7,652 bases of DNA from an uncultured bacterium (lineage in GTDB: Bacteria; Patescibacteriota; Minisyncoccia; Phycocordibacterales; GWA1-40-21). The DNA lies in assembly GCA_903824735.1 (NCBI GenBank), contig CAIJXO010000053.1:1-7652 (forward strand), in the 5' to 3' direction. The position numbers were made by a program, and so were the translations under genes. Positions within the stretch are counted from its first letter, which is position 1, and every line of letters starts with the position of its first letter. The notes beneath the pieces are model-generated. The model did no database searches. It was not told the origin of the DNA and saw only the letters and a list, made by a program, of their open reading frames with translations. Below are positions 6,317 through 7,652 of the stretch, piece after piece.

Positions 6317-6889
6317 ATGTTAAAAGAAACCCTACCTCATATCCAAACAAATACTAAAAATGTCACTGGTTTACACCCAGAAATATTTGGTGATTTTAGC
6401 CTGATCCGTGGCGATGTTTCAAAAATTAAAGGCAATTTGAATATTCACAAAATCTCGGGTGATGTTTCCAAGATTTCTGGTGATATCCAAGGTCTGTCTG
6501 GTGACGTCTCAAATATTACCGGCGATATTTCCGATATTGTCGGCGATACAACGACTTTGCGCGGAATGATTTCACCGATTGCCGGTGACTTGAGTGGAAT
6601 CGTCGGCAATGTCACAAACATTTCTGGTGATGTAACGCATATTCGTGGTAATGTCTCAAAAATTTCTGGTGACGTCTCTAAAATAATTGGTAGTATCAGC
6701 GATCTTTCCGGCGACGTTACTCGTCTAAAAGGTAATGTCACAAGATTGAAAGGTTTCGTCAGCAATATTTCCGGCATGGTGACTAATGTAAGTGGCGATG
6801 TGACAAATATTTATGGTGATGTCACGGGGCTTGAGGGTGATGCGACGGGACTGAATGGCGATGTACGGGAGACAATGAAGAAGAAATAA
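6317..6889 (+). CDS. heptad-repeat protein, 24 x [I/L/V]xG[D/N][V/I][S/T]x (190 aa)
   Basis: After a leader of about 15 residues (MLKETLPHIQTNTKN), nearly the whole protein is a seven-residue repeat with glycine at 18, 25, 32 and 39, then, after a two-residue insertion, at every seventh position from 48 to 181. Typical units are ISGDVSK, ITGDISD and LKGNVTR. It ends in basic ETMKKK. No signal peptide, cysteine or membrane segment is seen, so it is probably cytoplasmic. Aliphatic residues at spacings of 4 and 3 are formally compatible with a coiled coil, but a glycine in each heptad plus beta-branched V, I, T and S favours a beta-solenoid, perhaps 21 residues (three repeats) per turn. That is inference. 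I recall similar GDVSGLxGDV-type repeats in uncharacterised bacterial and phage proteins but cannot verify it. The start is chosen from the promoter position. Function is unknown, and its sharing of a 36-bp control region with the phosphoketolase operon may or may not be meaningful. Confidence 0.8.
   Translation: MLKETLPHIQTNTKNVTGLHPEIFGDFSLIRGDVSKIKGNLNIHKISGDVSKISGDIQGLSGDVSNITGDISDIVGDTTTLRGMISPIAGDLSGIVGNVTNISGDVTHIRGNVSKISGDVSKIIGSISDLSGDVTRLKGNVTRLKGFVSNISGMVTNVSGDVTNIYGDVTGLEGDATGLNGDVRETMKKK
6362..6871 (+). repeat. 21-bp-period coding repeat region
   Basis: About 24 tandem units of 21 bp encode the heptads, with one 27-bp unit (glycine 39 to glycine 48). Units share GGTGA(T/C)GT(T/C)-like cores but differ in synonymous and variable positions. 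The array is therefore old and held by protein-level selection, rather than a fresh tandem expansion. Confidence 0.85.
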
Positions 6890-6917
6890 AAAAATATTAT
6901 AAAATTTGGCAAAGCGA

Positions 6918-6942
6918 AACCCCGTGTCGTTGGACCGGGGTT
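6918..6942. terminator. GC-rich hairpin, possible terminator between converging genes
   Basis: AACCCCG (6918-6924) pairs with CGGGGTT (6936-6942) around an 11-nt loop. It lies between the converging ends of the repeat gene (6889) and the 118-aa gene (6981). On the minus strand it is followed by TCGCTTTG and then, about 20 nt on, a T-rich stretch, so it best fits as a weak terminator for the 118-aa gene. On the plus strand no T-run follows. A second small hairpin (AGAGT/ACTCT, 6950-6963) is adjacent. Confidence 0.35.
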
Positions 6943-6980
6943 GTGAGCAAGAGTATGGACTCTCCTCAAGGTGAAAGATC

Positions 6981-7337
6981 TTATCCCTGCTGACCTAGCG
7001 GGAGTGGTAGGCGATTCAAAATGCATTTCGCCAATGCCAGTGCGACCATGTGTCGCAACCTGATTTCAAGGCTCTGATCGCTCTTCTGCTCGAACTTGGC
7101 TACCCAAGCTGAGATTTCCTCATCCGATCTCGTATTCAGGATCTTAGTATCCTGTAGTTCGATGTCGCATGCAATTTCCCCTAGCTTCTGGGGGCTCATA
7201 GCATGGACATCAGACATGGTTAACATCATATACACATGATGCACGAACTCGGAGTCAGATTCGACCCGCTCTGCGGCAAGCAAAAATCTATGCTTACCGA
7301 TTAGGTTTGACGTCAGGTCTGTAATGTACTTTGTCAT
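6981..7337 (-). CDS. hypothetical protein (118 aa) with consensus promoter and long leader
   Basis: I do not recognise a family. The product looks soluble and mainly helical: an N-terminal segment (1-22, TKYITDLTSNLIGKHRFLL), an E/D-rich helix followed by HHVYMMLTMSDVHAMSP (about 23-50), a charged middle (EEISAWVAKFEQKSDQS, about 73-89) and a C-terminal helix with RHMVALALAKCILNRL (about 94-109). The helix is moderately hydrophobic but too polar for a clear membrane segment. The start at 7337 is secured by a strong ribosome binding site, AAAGGAGAT (7350-7342), 6 nt from ATG. It stands apart from the other genes in having a canonical Shine-Dalgarno site, a consensus promoter and a palindrome over the -10, suggesting tight regulation and a possibly foreign origin next to the transposase-like gene. 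No function can be assigned. Confidence 0.7.
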   Translation of the reverse strand: MTKYITDLTSNLIGKHRFLLAAERVESDSEFVHHVYMMLTMSDVHAMSPQKLGEIACDIELQDTKILNTRSDEEISAWVAKFEQKSDQSLEIRLRHMVALALAKCILNRLPLPLGQQG

Positions 7338-7341
7338 ATTT

Positions 7342-7350
7342 ATCTCCTTT
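7342..7350 (-). promoter_or_regulatory. strong ribosome binding site of the 118-aa gene
   Basis: The minus strand reads AAAGGAGAT, with AGGAG 6 nt from the ATG. It decides the start at 7337 and is the only full Shine-Dalgarno match at a start codon in this window. Confidence 0.85.
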
Positions 7351-7383
7351 CAAGAGAGATGCTGTCCCCAATAATTGGATCAT

Positions 7384-7434
7384 TACACCCGAACAGTTCG
7401 AGTGATATATGATAGAGACCAGACAAAGGGTCTC
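7384..7434 (-). promoter_or_regulatory. structured 5' leader with repeated operator-like half site
   Basis: The leader, about 130 nt (about 7467 to 7338), contains TACACCCGAACAG on the plus strand (7384-7396). This repeats TACACCCGAATAG at 7478-7490 in the promoter with one mismatch. Overlapping it is the palindrome CGAAC-A-GTTCG (7390-7400). Further upstream in the leader is a 6-bp hairpin, GAGACC/GGTCTC (7415-7420/7429-7434). These could be an auxiliary operator or RNA folds controlling the downstream gene. Confidence 0.4.
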
Positions 7435-7467
7435 CGAACGGCCCGCCAAAACTCCTGTTTCGACGAT

Positions 7468-7484
7468 GGGTGTATTATACACCC
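7468..7484. promoter_or_regulatory. perfect 17-bp palindrome over the -10 (candidate operator)
   Basis: GGGTGTAT-T-ATACACCC has perfect 8-bp arms around one central base, and fully covers the -10 hexamer (7474-7479) and the predicted start region of the minus-strand promoter. A dimeric repressor bound here would block RNA polymerase. The regulator is unknown. Confidence 0.6.
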
Positions 7485-7502
7485 GAATAGGTTTTTTGTC
7501 AA
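7474..7502 (-). promoter_or_regulatory. consensus sigma-70 promoter of the 118-aa gene
   Basis: On the minus strand TTGACA (7502 to 7497) and TATAAT (7479 to 7474) are separated by exactly 17 nt, so both hexamers and the spacer are perfect consensus. The start is expected near 7467. The -35 sits in an inverted repeat, GTCAA-GCTA-TTGAC (7498-7511). Confidence 0.85.
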
Positions 7503-7540
7503 GCTATTGACTTGGGACGTATCCCCACACGCCCCACTGG

Positions 7541-7549
7541 TGTTAGAAT
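7541..7549 (+). promoter_or_regulatory. extended -10 promoter of the transposase-like gene
   Basis: TGT TAGAAT (7541-7549) is followed by 6 nt and ATG 7556, the same leaderless geometry as the repeat gene. The TTGACT at 7507-7512 is too far away (31 nt to the TGT motif) to act as its -35. Confidence 0.45.
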
Positions 7550-7555
7550 AGGGTT

Positions 7556-7652
7556 ATGTCTCGTACTTCTAAGTTTGGAATCAGGGAGCTATTGAAAAGT
7601 TTCCCCAATGACAAGATATGTCTTGAATTCATCTTTGACTCTTTGCATAGCC
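7556..7652 (+). CDS. N-terminal fragment resembling IS1595-family transposase, cut by window edge
   Basis: Thirty-two codons are visible. The segment IRELLKSFPNDKICLEFIFD (9-28) resembles the N-terminus of IS1595/ISXO2-type DDE transposases, where a FP-x-(D/E)-x-x-C-x-(E/D)-(F/Y)-(L/I) helix precedes a zinc-binding CxxC that would lie beyond the window. If correct, an insertion sequence begins in about 7500-7555. I could not identify its terminal inverted repeat, although GGGA-CGTA-TCCC (7514-7525) is a short palindrome in the right place. The assignment is from the motif only. An unrelated small DNA-binding protein is possible. Confidence 0.5.
   Translation, partial: MSRTSKFGIRELLKSFPNDKICLEFIFDSLHS

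Noticed and set aside
6445..6777. 110-aa minus-strand frame with repeated TSPE units
   Set aside because: It is the antisense shadow of the 21-bp heptad repeat. The periodicity comes from the plus-strand gene, and it has no start signals of its own.
6940..6975. GAGGAGAGTCC on the minus strand, similar to the RNase P RNA core GAGGAAAGTCC
   Set aside because: The matching downstream core (AGA...GGCTTAT) and the surrounding helices are absent. The segment sits between two coding genes.
7390..7400. LexA-type box in CGAACAGTTCG
   Set aside because: Half sites are 1 nt apart, while the Gram-positive SOS box has GAAC and GTTC separated by 4 nt.
1..7652. UGA read as glycine, as in some candidate-phyla bacteria
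   Set aside because: No complete gene here ends in TGA, but phosphoketolase, acetate kinase and the recombinase are full length with no internal TGA and with glycines encoded by GGN, so the standard code suffices.

Overview
The window looks like the junction between a small integrative element and a piece of compact bacterial chromosome, probably from a candidate-phyla-radiation (Patescibacteria/Parcubacteria-like) genome. That assignment is an inference. It rests on very tight packing, a divergent acetate kinase and phosphoketolase pair, a lack of Shine-Dalgarno sites at most starts, a large serine recombinase whose tail runs into a tRNA gene, and small proteins I cannot place. No marker gene fixes the lineage. 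The genetic code appears to be the standard bacterial one.

Left part (1-2321): the end of an integrative element. Two small reading frames (18-206 and 226-480) are followed by a third, 481-648, which continues the second in frame after one TAG. Two strong hairpins (345-399 and 482-541) lie in this stretch. A large serine recombinase (720-2288) follows. Its last 12 codons and stop codon are read from the antisense strand of a complete tRNA-Asn(GUU) gene (2250-2321, minus). This places the attachment site in the 3' half of the tRNA. The partner repeat at the far end of the element is not in the window.

Middle part (2322-6889): chromosomal genes. A 98-residue protein of unknown function (2424-2720, plus) converges with only 3 bp of gap on a two-gene minus-strand operon. 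The operon encodes phosphoketolase (3893-6280) and acetate kinase (2724-3911), which overlap by 19 nt. Together they turn xylulose-5-phosphate and/or fructose-6-phosphate plus phosphate into acetyl phosphate, then acetate and ATP. Divergent from the operon, across only 36 bp, is a 190-residue protein (6317-6889) made almost entirely of 24 seven-residue repeats of the form [I/L/V]xG[D/N][V/I][S/T]x.

Right part (6890-7652): a 118-residue protein of unknown function (6981-7337, minus). It has a perfect TTGACA-N17-TATAAT promoter with a perfect palindrome over the -10, a leader of about 130 nt and a strong ribosome binding site. Divergent from it is the start of a gene cut by the window edge, which resembles the N-terminus of IS1595-type transposases.

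A pattern across the window is that four starts (720, 6280, 6317, 7556) each sit 6 or 7 nt downstream of an extended -10 box (TGn + TATAAT-like). Transcription would then begin at or next to the start codon, so these messages are predicted to be leaderless. The 118-residue gene is the exception.
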